64,000 nt of DNA, from contig NC_019780.1 in NCBI RefSeq assembly GCF_000317615.1, positions 2,005,840 to 2,069,839 on the forward strand, written 5' to 3'. Below the pieces are notes generated by a model, which made no database searches, was not told where the DNA came from, and saw only the letters and a list, made by a program, of their open reading frames with translations. Shown here piece after piece: positions 9,225 to 18,399 of this stretch; position 1 is the first letter of the stretch; the number at the start of each line of letters is the position of its first letter. This DNA comes from Dactylococcopsis salina PCC 8305. Its GTDB lineage: Bacteria; Cyanobacteriota; Cyanobacteriia; Cyanobacteriales; Rubidibacteraceae. The position numbers and the translations under genes were made by a program.

Positions 9225-10190
9225 CTATTCCTGCAAGTTTCCATAGCTAGGAGGAAGATCGAGAGAAGAAGATTCGTCTTCTTCGGTTTCAAAAGGAGAC
9301 GGTTCATCGAGAGGAGAGGCTTCTTCGGGGGAAGGGCGCTCTTCATCAATATCTGCTAAATCTCCTAAATTGAATAAGAAAGGAATACTACTTTTGTTTT
9401 CCCCTCCCAAAATTAACACATTGGGCATCTGAGAGCCGCCTTGTCGCCAAGCCTCGATCGCTTCTTTTTGTAACACCAGTGATCCGCCTTGAGCGCGTAA
9501 GGTTTCTGCTAAGAGGCGTTGTGCTTCTGCTTTTCCTTTGGCGCGATTAATATCAGCTTGCGCTTCTTGTTCGGCTTCTCTGGCGATATAAACCGCTCGT
9601 TGGGCGCGTTGTTCTGCGATTTGTTTATCTTCAACGGCTTGAGCAAATTCTTTGGTGAAGTTAAGATCGATGACGCTGGTATCTAAAACGAGAATGCCAT
9701 ATTTATCCAGACGATTATTGAGGGCGATATCAAAATCTTCTTTCAATTCATCCCGTTTGGTAATGGCTTCTTCTGCGGTTTTCCTCGCAGCGGCGACTTT
9801 AAACGATTCTTGAGTTTGCGGTGCGATCACTTTCGAGACGACGTTACTTAATGTGCCTTGTTTCCGACGAATATCCACCACTTGCACGGGATCAAGACGG
9901 AAGTTAATGGCAAAACTGGCTTTTAAATCTTGTAAGTCTTTGGTCGCACTTTGGGCGGGAACTTCAAATTTCTGGACGGTCACATCGTACACATCCACTT
10001 TAGAAATAAAAGGGATTTTGTAATGAATCCCTTCTAACAATGCGTCTTCTTGGGCTTTTCCTAAAATACTGAGAACCCCTGCTTCTCCTGGGTTGATAAC
10101 TACATAAGAGTTGAAACCAACTAGAAGCAATAAGGCGGCAATAATCCCACCGATAATGGCGGTTAAACTTTGGTTGGTCTGTTTGTTCAA
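9225..10190 (-). CDS. prohibitin/SPFH-family membrane protein, paralogue 2
   Basis: This 321-residue protein is highly similar to its neighbour over the whole SPFH domain, including the N-terminal membrane segment with INPGEAGVLSILGKAQE and the segment SATKDLQDL. The coiled coil and acidic tail follow. Hetero-oligomers of the two paralogues, as in mitochondrial PHB1/PHB2, are plausible but only inferred. The gene lies downstream of the phasin-like gene on the same strand, so the three may be cotranscribed. An ATG at 10190 is preceded by GGAGAAAAAC. Confidence 0.88.
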   Translation of the reverse strand: MNKQTNQSLTAIIGGIIAALLLLVGFNSYVVINPGEAGVLSILGKAQEDALLEGIHYKIPFISKVDVYDVTVQKFEVPAQSATKDLQDLKASFAINFRLDPVQVVDIRRKQGTLSNVVSKVIAPQTQESFKVAAARKTAEEAITKRDELKEDFDIALNNRLDKYGILVLDTSVIDLNFTKEFAQAVEDKQIAEQRAQRAVYIAREAEQEAQADINRAKGKAEAQRLLAETLRAQGGSLVLQKEAIEAWRQGGSQMPNVLILGGENKSSIPFLFNLGDLADIDEERPSPEEASPLDEPSPFETEEDESSSLDLPPSYGNLQE

Positions 10191-10260
10191 AGGTTTTTCT
10201 CCTTGTCTGCGATCGCGCTATCATTTATCTTATCAGGCTCGATCGCAGCGAGAAGTTAAT

Positions 10261-10659
10261 CTATTTTTTGTGGAGACGTTTCAACTCTTCCCGCAACGCT
10301 TCCACCTGTTCCCGAAGGGTGTCAATGTTTTCATCTCCTTCCTGTTTCGAGGTGGTTTGCTTGTCGCTTTCAGGTTCATCTTCTATAATTTCAATCCGTC
10401 GCGGTTCTCCTTTTTCTGATGACTGATTGCTTGACTCCGTTTGTCCTCGTTGGGCTTCAGAAATCAGTTCCTCTACAAACTGACGGGCTTCTTCTGAGTT
10501 CATTTCTCCGCGTTTCACTAACTCATCTGCGAGTTTTTGGCTTTGGGTACGAAGTTCTTTTAGTTTTTCCCTTGCTTGTTCTTGTGCGTAGTCAGCTAAA
10601 CCGACTCCGAAATAAAAGGCTTTTTGTAAGATGTCGCCGAGTCCAAATTGATTTGACAT
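10261..10659 (-). CDS. phasin-like/coiled-coil small protein
   Basis: This 132-residue protein has a helical N-terminal half (LGDILQKAFYFGVGLADYAQE, quoted in part) resembling the phasin or polyhydroxyalkanoate granule-associated family, then an acidic, Ser/Glu-rich linker, and a C-terminal leucine-heptad helix that looks like a short coiled coil. It precedes the two prohibitin genes by 70 bp on the same strand. An AGGAT stretch lies just before its ATG. The family name is tentative. Confidence 0.7.
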   Translation of the reverse strand: MSNQFGLGDILQKAFYFGVGLADYAQEQAREKLKELRTQSQKLADELVKRGEMNSEEARQFVEELISEAQRGQTESSNQSSEKGEPRRIEIIEDEPESDKQTTSKQEGDENIDTLREQVEALREELKRLHKK

Positions 10660-10995
10660 GGATTAATGATCCTCCGAGGGCATTGATTAAGATAGGATTA
10701 GGATGAAAGCGCGATGCCCGAAGGGCGGTAGCTTCGCTACATCAATGTTTATTGGTGACACTTTCGGTTAATGATCGCACCACCGCACTACTCCCGAGTT
10801 TAAACCCATTCTGCTTTTCGCACGATCTACTTCATTTTTAACATAACCAAGACCGTAGGGTGGGCAGGGCAAACCCTACTACTACTCATTGACCGTATTT
10901 TTACCCAGTCAGAGAAAAATATGCTTAACCTTACTCGACAAGTCTTTGGTGTGTTGAAGAAAAGCTCGATCGCGCCTTTTTCAGCAAACCCTATC
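10660..10995. other. intergenic region, no gene recognised
   Basis: The segment contains a degenerate GTAGGGTGGGCA/CCCTAC palindromic repeat (about 10855-10905). A 25-codon frame at 10921-10998 runs straight into the neighbouring MITE and may be a remnant of a gene start, but it is too short to judge. A perfect inverted repeat with 18-bp arms and a 2-nt centre spans 10976-11013. Confidence 0.5.
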
Positions 10996-11313
10996 TAGGG
11001 TTTGCTGAAAAAGTCCATTGGTTGGTTTAGTAAGGCAAGAGGCAAAAGGCAAGAGGCAAGTTGCCTTAGGCAAAAGGCAAGTTGCCTTAGGCAAGTTGCC
11101 TTAGGCAAAAGGCAAGATGGGGAAGATGGGGAAGATGGGGAAGATGGGGAAGATGGGGAAGATGGGGAAGAAAAATTGTCTCCCTTGTCTCCCATTTCTC
11201 CCATTTCTCCCATTTCTCCCATTTCTCCCTTGTCTCCCTTGCACTTTTTTGAGGGGTTAAGAGCCTTAAAGCCTCATTGGGTAAAGGTTTCAGTTTTATT
11301 CAGGAAACCCTAG
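10996..11313. mobile_element. AGGGTTTGCTGAA-family non-autonomous element, copy B, expanded
   Basis: The left end TAGGGTTTGCTGAAAAAG and right end CAGGAAACCCTA are inverted repeats. The interior has heptamers (GGCAAGA/GGCAAAA), GGCAAGTTGCC palindromes, six tandem copies of a 9-bp unit ATGGGGAAG and, after a short A-rich spacer, a partly complementary 9-bp array based on TCTCCCATT. Copy C at 39145 has the same order with far fewer units. Open frames across it on both strands are translations of the repeats. Confidence 0.8.
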
Positions 11314-11471
11314 ATAGACCATGACTAATGACTGATTGGTGTTGGGTTTCGTCTTCTTCACCCAACCTACGTTTTTCTAATGTACTGGTTTGGTGTTGGG
11401 TTTCGTCTTCTTCACCCAACCTACTTATTGATTGAGCGAAGCTCGATCGCGCTACTCTAGAAGTTGTCATC
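11314..11471. repeat. GTTGGGT-type palindromic repeats
   Basis: Two near-identical copies of a repeat opening with GGTGTTGGGTTTCGTCTTC and closing with CACCCAACCTAC occur at about 11337-11370 and 11391-11424, downstream of folP. No gene is visible. Confidence 0.75.
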
Positions 11472-12320
11472 TTAACGCCAGATCGCATCAGCCACACGGG
11501 AAACGTCCCACATTTCAGGGAGATCATGGACTCTTAAAATATCTGCTCCCTGCGCGATCGAAGCGCAACAAGTGCTTGCTGTTCCCCAGACTCGTTGTTT
11601 AGGATCACTTTGATCGAGAATTTTACCAATAAAACTTTTACGGGATGTTCCCACTAAAATTGGCACTCCTAGAGACTTAAATTGATGGAGTTGACGCAAC
11701 AGTTCGAGATTTTGTTCATAAGTTTTCCCGAAGCCAATACCAGGATCAATTATCAAGCGCGATCGAGCGATCCCTGCTTGTTCCGCAGCTGCAATACGTT
11801 CTTCTAAAACTGTTAGAATCTCTCCTACGAGATCATCATAATCTGTTAACTGTTGCATGGTTTCTGGTGTTCCCCGAATGTGCATTAAAACGATCGGGAT
11901 TTCTAACTCAGCAACAGTGGGTAACATCTCTGGATCAAATGTTCCTCCAGAGATATCATTAACCAAATCAGCGCCCGATCGAATTGCTTGTTCTGCGATC
12001 GTAGCGCGAGTGGTATCTACAGAAATGGGAACATTTAAGTGTTTACGAATCCGTTTAATCACTGGAATCACCCGTTCCAATTCTGCTTCTGGGGAAATGG
12101 ATTTTGCACCTGGACGAGTAGATTGTCCACCAACATCGAGGATGTCAGCGCCCGCATTTACTAGCTTGGCGGCTCGATCGAATGCTTCTTCTAAATTATT
12201 ATAATCACCGCCATCACTAAAACTATCAGGGGTAATATTAAGAACTCCCATGAGATAAGTTCGCTTTCCCCAAACAAAATCTTGATCTCGAATCATTAAA
12301 TGTTTATTGTTCATAGTCAT
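11472..12320 (-). CDS. folP: dihydropteroate synthase
   Basis: FolP condenses p-aminobenzoate with hydroxymethyl-dihydropterin pyrophosphate in folate synthesis. The 282-residue TIM-barrel protein has the two family signatures (MGVLNITPDSFSDGG near the N-terminus and DVGGQSTRPGA), plus DISGG and the pterin-site segment IIDPGIGFGK. The start at the ATG at 12320 gives MTMNNKHL before the barrel; the later methionine at residue 3 is an alternative. folE, another folate gene, lies 31 kb away, so the pathway is not clustered. Confidence 0.95.
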   Translation of the reverse strand: MTMNNKHLMIRDQDFVWGKRTYLMGVLNITPDSFSDGGDYNNLEEAFDRAAKLVNAGADILDVGGQSTRPGAKSISPEAELERVIPVIKRIRKHLNVPISVDTTRATIAEQAIRSGADLVNDISGGTFDPEMLPTVAELEIPIVLMHIRGTPETMQQLTDYDDLVGEILTVLEERIAAAEQAGIARSRLIIDPGIGFGKTYEQNLELLRQLHQFKSLGVPILVGTSRKSFIGKILDQSDPKQRVWGTASTCCASIAQGADILRVHDLPEMWDVSRVADAIWR

Positions 12321-12570
12321 TGGTTATTGGTAAGGTTAGCCCCCTAACCCCCAAGTTTGGGGGAACTGGATAACCTTCTTCTGTAGGTTGGGTGAAATGA
12401 AATGTAACCCAACACCGTAGGTTGGGTGAAATGAAATGTAACCCAACACCGTAGGTTGGGTGAAATGAAATGTAACCCAACAGGTATGAAATCGTAACAT
12501 CAGCTTATAATTGGTGTTGGGTTTCGCGTGGAGACGTTCCATGAAACGTCTCTACCCAACCTACGTTTTC
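12321..12570. repeat. tandem 34-bp GTTGGGT palindromes and C-rich hairpin
   Basis: After a short CCCCCAAGTTTGGGGG hairpin (about 12345-12365), three tandem copies of a 34-bp unit begin at 12383, 12417 and 12451. Each opens GTAGGTTGGGTGAAATG and closes with the complementary AACCCAAC. A further GTTGGGT block carrying a GAGACGTTCC palindrome lies at 12512-12563. No gene is seen. Confidence 0.85.
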
Positions 12571-13302
12571 TTACGCTGATTGATAATTGACGATTCGCGC
12601 AAAACCTTCTGCATCTAAACTCGCACCACCGACCAAAGCTCCATCAATTTCGGGTTGCGCCATAATTTCATCAATGTTAGCAGTTTTGACCGAACCGCCG
12701 TATTGAATCGGAACATCAGCACTGCTTAACTGAGATCGAATTAAACCAATCACACGATTGGCTTCTTTTGAATCACAAGTATCGCCCGTTCCGATCGCCC
12801 AAATCGGTTCATAAGCAATCACTAAACCGGACAAATCAATCCCAACTAAATCCGCCTTTAACTGTTGAGTAATCACCGCCTCAGTTTCCCCAGCATCTCG
12901 CTGTTGTTTACTCTCCCCAACACACAAAATCGGCTTTAACCCGGCTTTTTGAGCCGCACGAGCGCGGAAATTAACCGTTTCGTCAGTTTCGCCAAAATAC
13001 TGACGACGTTCGCTGTGTCCCACCACAGCATAGGTAACGCCCACTTCTGTTAACATACTGGGAGCAATCTCCCCAGTAAATGCGCCCGACTCTTCCCAAT
13101 GAACATTTTGTGATCCTAAACGAACACGAGTCCCATGTAAGTTTTTGGACATCACACTCAAATCAGTGAAGGGGGCGCATAAAATCACTTCTCTGTCTTC
13201 GGCAGTATTTTCCAATAGTGGGAGAAAACTTTGCAGAAACTCTAAAGATTCTGCTTGGGTTTTGTGCATTTTCCAGTTTCCAGCAATAACAACTCTTCTC
13301 AA
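12571..13302 (-). CDS. tpiA: triosephosphate isomerase
   Basis: This enzyme interconverts dihydroxyacetone phosphate and glyceraldehyde 3-phosphate in glycolysis and the Calvin cycle. The 243-residue protein has the substrate lysine in AGNWKMHK, the catalytic histidine in VVGHSERR, the catalytic glutamate in [11 protein letters not shown] with the flexible loop, and the phosphate-binding GGSV and GALVGGASL. The length is normal. It lies 76 bp downstream of the ycf45-type gene on the same strand. Confidence 0.96.
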   Translation of the reverse strand: MRRVVIAGNWKMHKTQAESLEFLQSFLPLLENTAEDREVILCAPFTDLSVMSKNLHGTRVRLGSQNVHWEESGAFTGEIAPSMLTEVGVTYAVVGHSERRQYFGETDETVNFRARAAQKAGLKPILCVGESKQQRDAGETEAVITQQLKADLVGIDLSGLVIAYEPIWAIGTGDTCDSKEANRVIGLIRSQLSSADVPIQYGGSVKTANIDEIMAQPEIDGALVGGASLDAEGFARIVNYQSA

Positions 13303-13378
13303 TGTCTTTACCCTTTTTTAATAATCTTGCACAAATTAGTTTATCTCCCAACGGGAAGTGCAACCAAATTTTCGACTT

Positions 13379-15187
13379 CTAAGCAGGGTAAATCCTCAAA
13401 CGTCGGTTCGGTTCTTCTCCAAAACTATTGGACTGTAAGCGATAATGTTCCGCCAGTTCGTGCTGCATTTTCCGCACATTTGCTGGACGCGGCAGTAATT
13501 CTACAGGTTGTCCTTTCGGAATCACAATTTGTTCCACTGCCAACCGCGCTTCTTCTAAAGCCTCCATCTCGTCTTGACTACTGCCTTCTGTAAACATTCG
13601 GAAGTCTATTCCTTCAGCAGTTGTCGGGTCAAGATCAAGTAATCGTTGGAGGGTGCGAGTAATTTGGGGCAAAGTGTTCGATTTAACCACATGAATCGGG
13701 ACTTCTTTGTTTTTCGCCATTTGACGCAACTTAGAATGGTTTTTCACTTGCGATCGAAGCGCAATTACCGCATCGGCGGACTCGATATCTTTTGTTAAAA
13801 CCACAGGTAACTTCAACAACTCTAGCACCTGATCCAACAAATTCCGACTAATGCCATAAGGATACACATACACGGGCCAATCTTCGCCATTGGGTCCTGG
13901 GGTGCGTACCTTTTTGCTTTGATCCGCTTGCTGCCAAGATTGATCTAACAGTTGTTCAAACTCTGGATTATGAGGAGGAGAGGATTCTACTGGGGTCATT
14001 TGTCCAGAGGCACGCCAACCCGTAGGACGAGGCAAAACAGGGTTTTGGAGGTGAGTTTTACCATTGCCATAAGGCGTGGATTTTGATGATCCTGCTTCGG
14101 TGTAAATTTCCACCTCTCCTTGTTCATTGGCTAATCTCACTTCCGTTGCTGGATCATGTCCCCGTAAGAATTGGTCAATGGTTTCCGATACTTCTTGATG
14201 GACGACCCAGCGTCGTCTTTCTAGCATTTCCACCGCAATATCGAAGGTGGGGAGTGCCTTCCGTTCTAAAACGGTTTTTTGTGATCCCCTGCGTCTAGCC
14301 TCCTCGTCTCCGAGAGTTACCGCTTGGATGCCTCCAATTAAATCGGAAAGGGTGGGATTTTTAATTAAATTGTCCAGACGGTTACCGTGGGCTGTTCCCA
14401 CTAGCTGCACCCCCCGTTCCGCGATCGTGCGGGCGGCAAGTGCTTCTAATTCTGTGCCAATTTCATCAATGACGATCACTTCTGGCATATGATTCTCTAC
14501 CGCTTCGATCATCACTTGATGCTGTAATTCGGGACGAGACACCTGCATCCGTCGTGCGCGTCCGATCGAGGGGTGAGGAATATCACCATCGCCAGCAATT
14601 TCATTAGAAGTGTCGATAATGACCACTCGTTTGTTGAGATCATCAGCTAAAACGCGAGCAATTTCTCTCAAGGCAGTGGTTTTGCCGACACCTGGACGAC
14701 CTAGCATTAAGATCGATCGACCCGTTTCCACCAAATCTCGGATCATCCCGATCGTGCCATAAACCGCTCGTCCAATGCGACAAGTTAAACCCACAATTTC
14801 GCCCCCACGATTCCGCATGGCACTAATGCGATGCAACGTGCGTTCAATTCCTGCACGATTATCGCCGCTGAACATCCCCACTCGATCGCTGCAAAACTGG
14901 ATATCCTCTCGCGTCACCGGTTCTTCTCGCAAGTATTCCCAGTTATTAGCAAAACGGGCTTCGGGTTTTCGTCCCAAATCAATCACTACCTCAATCAATT
15001 CTCCTCGTTGAGGATGATTGGTCAAGGTGCTAGAAATTTCTGGAGGAAGGGTCGCTAACAAAGTATCTAAATCATCAGTGACCTGCATCCGTTGAAATAA
15101 AGGCTTTTCGGTTTCTGCTTCCTTAACAGACTGATCTAAAACTTGATCGGGTTGCTGATCCAGTTGGCGTTGATTTTGACTCACCAT
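13379..15187 (-). CDS. AAA ATPase with R3H nucleic-acid-binding domain (Ycf45-like)
   Basis: This 602-residue protein carries an AAA-type ATPase core (Walker A GRPGVGKTT at about residue 164 and Walker B VIVIDEIGTE) resembling SpoIIIAA/secretion ATPases, a variable Pro-rich linker (about 370-430), and a C-terminal single-stranded nucleic-acid-binding R3H domain with the R-x3-H pattern in RKMQHELAEHY. This is the Ycf45 architecture shared by cyanobacteria and some plastids. Its function is not established to my knowledge. It lies between ldpA (upstream) and tpiA. Confidence 0.88.
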   Translation of the reverse strand: MVSQNQRQLDQQPDQVLDQSVKEAETEKPLFQRMQVTDDLDTLLATLPPEISSTLTNHPQRGELIEVVIDLGRKPEARFANNWEYLREEPVTREDIQFCSDRVGMFSGDNRAGIERTLHRISAMRNRGGEIVGLTCRIGRAVYGTIGMIRDLVETGRSILMLGRPGVGKTTALREIARVLADDLNKRVVIIDTSNEIAGDGDIPHPSIGRARRMQVSRPELQHQVMIEAVENHMPEVIVIDEIGTELEALAARTIAERGVQLVGTAHGNRLDNLIKNPTLSDLIGGIQAVTLGDEEARRRGSQKTVLERKALPTFDIAVEMLERRRWVVHQEVSETIDQFLRGHDPATEVRLANEQGEVEIYTEAGSSKSTPYGNGKTHLQNPVLPRPTGWRASGQMTPVESSPPHNPEFEQLLDQSWQQADQSKKVRTPGPNGEDWPVYVYPYGISRNLLDQVLELLKLPVVLTKDIESADAVIALRSQVKNHSKLRQMAKNKEVPIHVVKSNTLPQITRTLQRLLDLDPTTAEGIDFRMFTEGSSQDEMEALEEARLAVEQIVIPKGQPVELLPRPANVRKMQHELAEHYRLQSNSFGEEPNRRLRIYPA

Positions 15188-15235
15188 AAACGTTTTTATC
15201 GGTTAATTAAATTCAGGATTCACAAAGGAGAGGGT

Positions 15236-16336
15236 TTAGACTCTCACTTGTTGCGGATAGCGTTTCAGTTGAGATACTAAAGCATCTGCTTGAGTTACCG
15301 CTTTCCACAATAGAGAGGGATGATTTTCTAGTTGGAGAGAAGATAGATTGTTTTTCGTTTCAGGGGGATCATCATGGGACAACTGTTCTAAAGACTCTAG
15401 GAACGAGCTTAACTGAGAACGAGCAAAGCTGCCATAAGCAATTCCTGCAACGTAAGATTTAGGAAAATGGGGAGGAGAATTAAGCAATTGTTCCGATTGG
15501 AGTTTGGTTACAGTGTGTTCGTTTGTGCCACCCGCAAGTTGTACATAACCGGGGAGGTTAGCCGCGAGGACTTTTTGCGCTAACTTCACTGTAGCGCGAG
15601 TGGTTCCCTTGCCTAGATCACCACTCATTGGTCGTCCGTCTGTTTGCCAAATCAGGGGACAGGGTAAAGGGGAGATTTTTTCGGACAGGGTTTTCAGATA
15701 TGGAATTAAATCGGGGTGATCTGGACAACTGATGGCTAAAATTTTGAGTTGGGGAATAATCGGTTGTAGTGCTTCCCATAAACGCTGAAACGCCTCTTCT
15801 CGTCCCGTTTGGGTGTGAATTTCGATCGCGTCGATGTGATAGTCCTGTAATTGTTCAACAATGGTCGGAGGAGAAACCTGATAAGATTGAGCCGTAATCA
15901 GTTGCGATGGACATACAGGTAAACAGCGCCCACAACCATAGCATCGATCGGTAATCACTCCTGAAAAGTTAATCGCATCAGCAGGACAAACCGCCTCACA
16001 AGGACGAGAACAGTCCGTCGGACATAAATTCGGGCTAAACGTCGCCTTACGGAAATGGGGGTCTTCCCCATCGTTTAAACTTACCATCAACCAGGGACGA
16101 CAGAGAGGGAAAAAGCCTCGTTTTCTCGCACTGTCGTGTAATTGGGAAGCCACCGCCAATCCTTCTTTGGCAGCAGCCACCACCGCCGCATCCGCCGCCA
16201 CATCAATACAGTCAGCACCAGCTAACGCATAAACTAAACTCAGACTCCTCACCGCAGGGAGATGTTGGTAACTTGCGCCACAAATGAGTTTAAACCAGTG
16301 ACCCGTTTCTAAAGATTGTAAGGGGTTTCCGTACAT
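15236..16336 (-). CDS. ldpA: light-dependent period protein LdpA, iron-sulfur circadian input protein
   Basis: LdpA is an Fe-S protein that feeds redox/light state to the Kai clock. The 366-residue product has two Cys-rich clusters, CPTDCSRPCEAVCP and CYGCGRCLPVCP (about 125-165), one of them a ferredoxin-like 4Fe-4S motif, within a protein of the usual length for LdpA. I start at the ATG at 16336, which gives NPLQSLETGHWFKLICGAS close to the N-terminus as in the family. The frame stays open upstream to a GTG at 16393 and beyond, but those residues are not family-like. The MITE carrying the group II intron begins about 100 bp upstream, so it may affect the promoter. Confidence 0.88.
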   Translation of the reverse strand: MYGNPLQSLETGHWFKLICGASYQHLPAVRSLSLVYALAGADCIDVAADAAVVAAAKEGLAVASQLHDSARKRGFFPLCRPWLMVSLNDGEDPHFRKATFSPNLCPTDCSRPCEAVCPADAINFSGVITDRCYGCGRCLPVCPSQLITAQSYQVSPPTIVEQLQDYHIDAIEIHTQTGREEAFQRLWEALQPIIPQLKILAISCPDHPDLIPYLKTLSEKISPLPCPLIWQTDGRPMSGDLGKGTTRATVKLAQKVLAANLPGYVQLAGGTNEHTVTKLQSEQLLNSPPHFPKSYVAGIAYGSFARSQLSSFLESLEQLSHDDPPETKNNLSSLQLENHPSLLWKAVTQADALVSQLKRYPQQVRV

Positions 16337-16431
16337 ATAATTTGTTGAAGAGGATTGATTTCGGATCAAACTTCCTTCTTCTAAGATAATCACCCGTTCC
16401 GCTTGTTGTAAAACCGTTTGGCGACGATATA

Positions 16432-17464
16432 ATACTATTTTGGAAGTGCGACACGATGTTGCATTTAGAGAGTGAGTCCCTCAGAAAGACTCTGCCCAAG
16501 TGTGCATGGGTATTCCCGCTCCCAACTGCGTCGCTGGTAACGGTGGGGTGGAAAGCAGGGAGTTAAGTGTAACTATATCCTAAGTATGACTCGCCAGAAA
16601 GGGAATAAGTGCTAGGGAAAGTTCAATATGGTGAACTAACGTGAAGTGTTCGATGAGCCGTCGTAATGGTAGTCCCTATAAGTTAAGGTGAGCGTGCCGA
16701 GCGAGTAGTAAAATAGGGTTGATTAGCCACGAAAGCGAGAGCAAGTAGTGGGTTGTCAAGGGCAACGGTAAGAAGTCTCCTCTTCCAATGGAGTCTCGGA
16801 GGTCTATCCCTAAAGCATGGATAGACTAGCACACCATAAACCCTCGGCGGATAGAACACCACCTAAGTTGAGCGTATCTCTCAAATGTGAAACGTGGGTT
16901 TGCCCAATGGGGTCTGGTTTACCAGTAGGCTAACCGTAAGGGAGGCACAATTCCCCAGTGGGTATGGGACAGTCCAAAAAGCAAACGCCGTCTGCTGATT
17001 CCGTGCAGTTTCTTCTCCGACGACCTGACTTCGGATAACCGATAATCGGATTGGACAAGCAGGAACTTGAAAGCATGAGGAAAACCCTTCGGGGTATAAC
17101 TTGACGGATAAGGGTTCAAAATTTGCCCTACCTGAAAGGGGAGCTAACTTGGACACGGGTGAGTCAGTAACTCGAACGATTAATTGGAACGTCTTAAAAG
17201 TCGCGCGAAAAGTTAGATTACCATATGGTAAACGTAAGTGCGAGCGGTTTAACTAACCTTGACAAGTACAAAGACAGTCTATTAGGGTCTGCTCTTGCTT
17301 GAGCCGTGTGCGGTGAAAGTCGCACGCACGGTTCTGAGGGGGGAAGGGGAGAGTAATCTCCCTAACCTACCCGACAAGTCAAGTTACATTAAAGCCCCCC
17401 ATACCCCCCAAGTTTGGGGGGCTTAAGTAGTCGATACTGTAGCACCAATTATTCAAGATGGTAT
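16432..17464. mobile_element. 104-bp-type MITE interrupted by a group II intron
   Basis: The outer ends ATACTATTTTGGAA (16432-16445) and AAGTCAAGTTACA onward to ATGGTAT (17376-17464) match the copy at 3044-3147 continuously once the 930-bp intron is removed, leaving 103 bp. The element lies between ldpA (minus) and the first Rpn-type gene (plus). Confidence 0.85.
16446..17375 (+). mobile_element. ORF-less group II intron
   Basis: The 5' end GTGCGAC is the group II consensus. Domain V is clear at 17301-17335, opening GAGCCGTGTGCGGTGAAAG, with the catalytic AGC triad at 17302-17304 and closing strand ACGGTTCT. A domain VI-like stem follows at about 17338-17373. Boundaries are set by comparison with the uninterrupted MITE at 3044-3147. 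No reverse transcriptase/maturase frame is present in the 930 bp, so splicing or mobility would need a maturase supplied elsewhere. TCCAAAA at 16973-16979 could be EBS1, pairing with TTTTGGA in the 5' exon; this is inference. Confidence 0.88.
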
Positions 17465-17518
17465 AACTAATAACAGAGCATTCTCCTAAAATTCGAGTCC
17501 ATTTCCCTTTTTTTCTAG

Positions 17519-18349
17519 ATGTCCTTCGATAATCTCTGTAAACTCTTATCAGAAAAATATCCCACCAATTTTGCCAGTTGGGTACTCAAAACCCCACAAA
17601 CCAATGTAGAAGTGCTCAAAACCGAACTCAGCATTGAACCCATTCGTGCTGATTCCGTCACTTTTTTACAACTACAGGGACGAATTCTCCATTTAGAGTT
17701 TCAAACCCAATGGCGATCGAAGCCACCGCTTCCTCTACGAATGTTAGATTATTGGGTGCGTCTCTATCGTTTGTATCGCTTACCGATTACCCAAGTGGTG
17801 GTTTTATTACTCCCCCCTCCTGAGACTGAGGTGATTGAAACCCGATTTACTTTAGAAAACACTGACCATCAATATCAAGTGATTCGGTTATGGGAAGAAA
17901 ATTCAGAGTTATTTCTCCATGATCCCGCATTATTACCCTTAGCCCCATTAACGGCGACTAATGAGCCACAAACCTTGTTACAACAGGTAATTCAACAAGT
18001 GAATGAACTGGAAGAAGAGAAGAGGGCGGAAATTTCAGCTTACGCGCAAATTGTCGCTGGGCTAAAATATGAGAAAGATTTGGTGAAACGATTATTCAGG
18101 GAGGGGATGATGCGAGAGTCAGTAATTTATCAGGATATTATCAGAGAAGGAAGAGAAGAAGGAGAACAAAGAGAACGATCGCTGATCCTCCGCCAACTAA
18201 CGCGACGAGTGGGCGAGTTACCGCAACCGTGGCGCGATCGGGTTAACAGTCTCTCTCTAGAACAATTAGAAAATCTCGGAGAAGCGTTACTGGATTTTCA
18301 GGGAATGGAAGATTTAGAAACCTGGTGGCGTACCTTAGAGGAAAATTGA
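17519..18349 (+). CDS. Rpn-type PD-(D/E)XK nuclease with DUF4351 tail, copy 1
   Basis: This 276-residue protein belongs to the Rpn/transposase-like PD-(D/E)XK family. The active-site pattern is visible as D45 in IRADSV and E60-x-Q62 in HLEFQTQ. The C-terminal DUF4351-like region (about 210-272) contains RQLTRRVGELP and LSLEQLENLGEALLDF. The gene heads a tandem array with an exact 881-bp period. An internal GGGAGGGG followed by ATG-ATG at 18107-18112 (M197/M198) could start a 79-80 residue C-terminal product. E. coli rpn genes are known to encode such intragenic antitoxins; application here is inference. Confidence 0.82.
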   Translation: MSFDNLCKLLSEKYPTNFASWVLKTPQTNVEVLKTELSIEPIRADSVTFLQLQGRILHLEFQTQWRSKPPLPLRMLDYWVRLYRLYRLPITQVVVLLLPPPETEVIETRFTLENTDHQYQVIRLWEENSELFLHDPALLPLAPLTATNEPQTLLQQVIQQVNELEEEKRAEISAYAQIVAGLKYEKDLVKRLFREGMMRESVIYQDIIREGREEGEQRERSLILRQLTRRVGELPQPWRDRVNSLSLEQLENLGEALLDFQGMEDLETWWRTLEEN

Positions 18350-18399
18350 GATAAAAAAGGGATAATGCTAAAATTCAAGTCCATTTTTCCTTTTTCTAG

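Noticed and set aside
10921-10998. 25-codon frame ending in a MITE
   Set aside because: Too short to separate from chance, although it could be a truncated gene start.
11002-11313. 103- and 75-codon frames across MITE copy B
   Set aside because: They are translations of 7-bp and 9-bp tandem repeats in a non-coding element.
16881-17156. Minus-strand frames inside the group II intron, considered as a maturase remnant
   Set aside because: They lie on the strand opposite to the intron and show no reverse-transcriptase motifs such as YADD.
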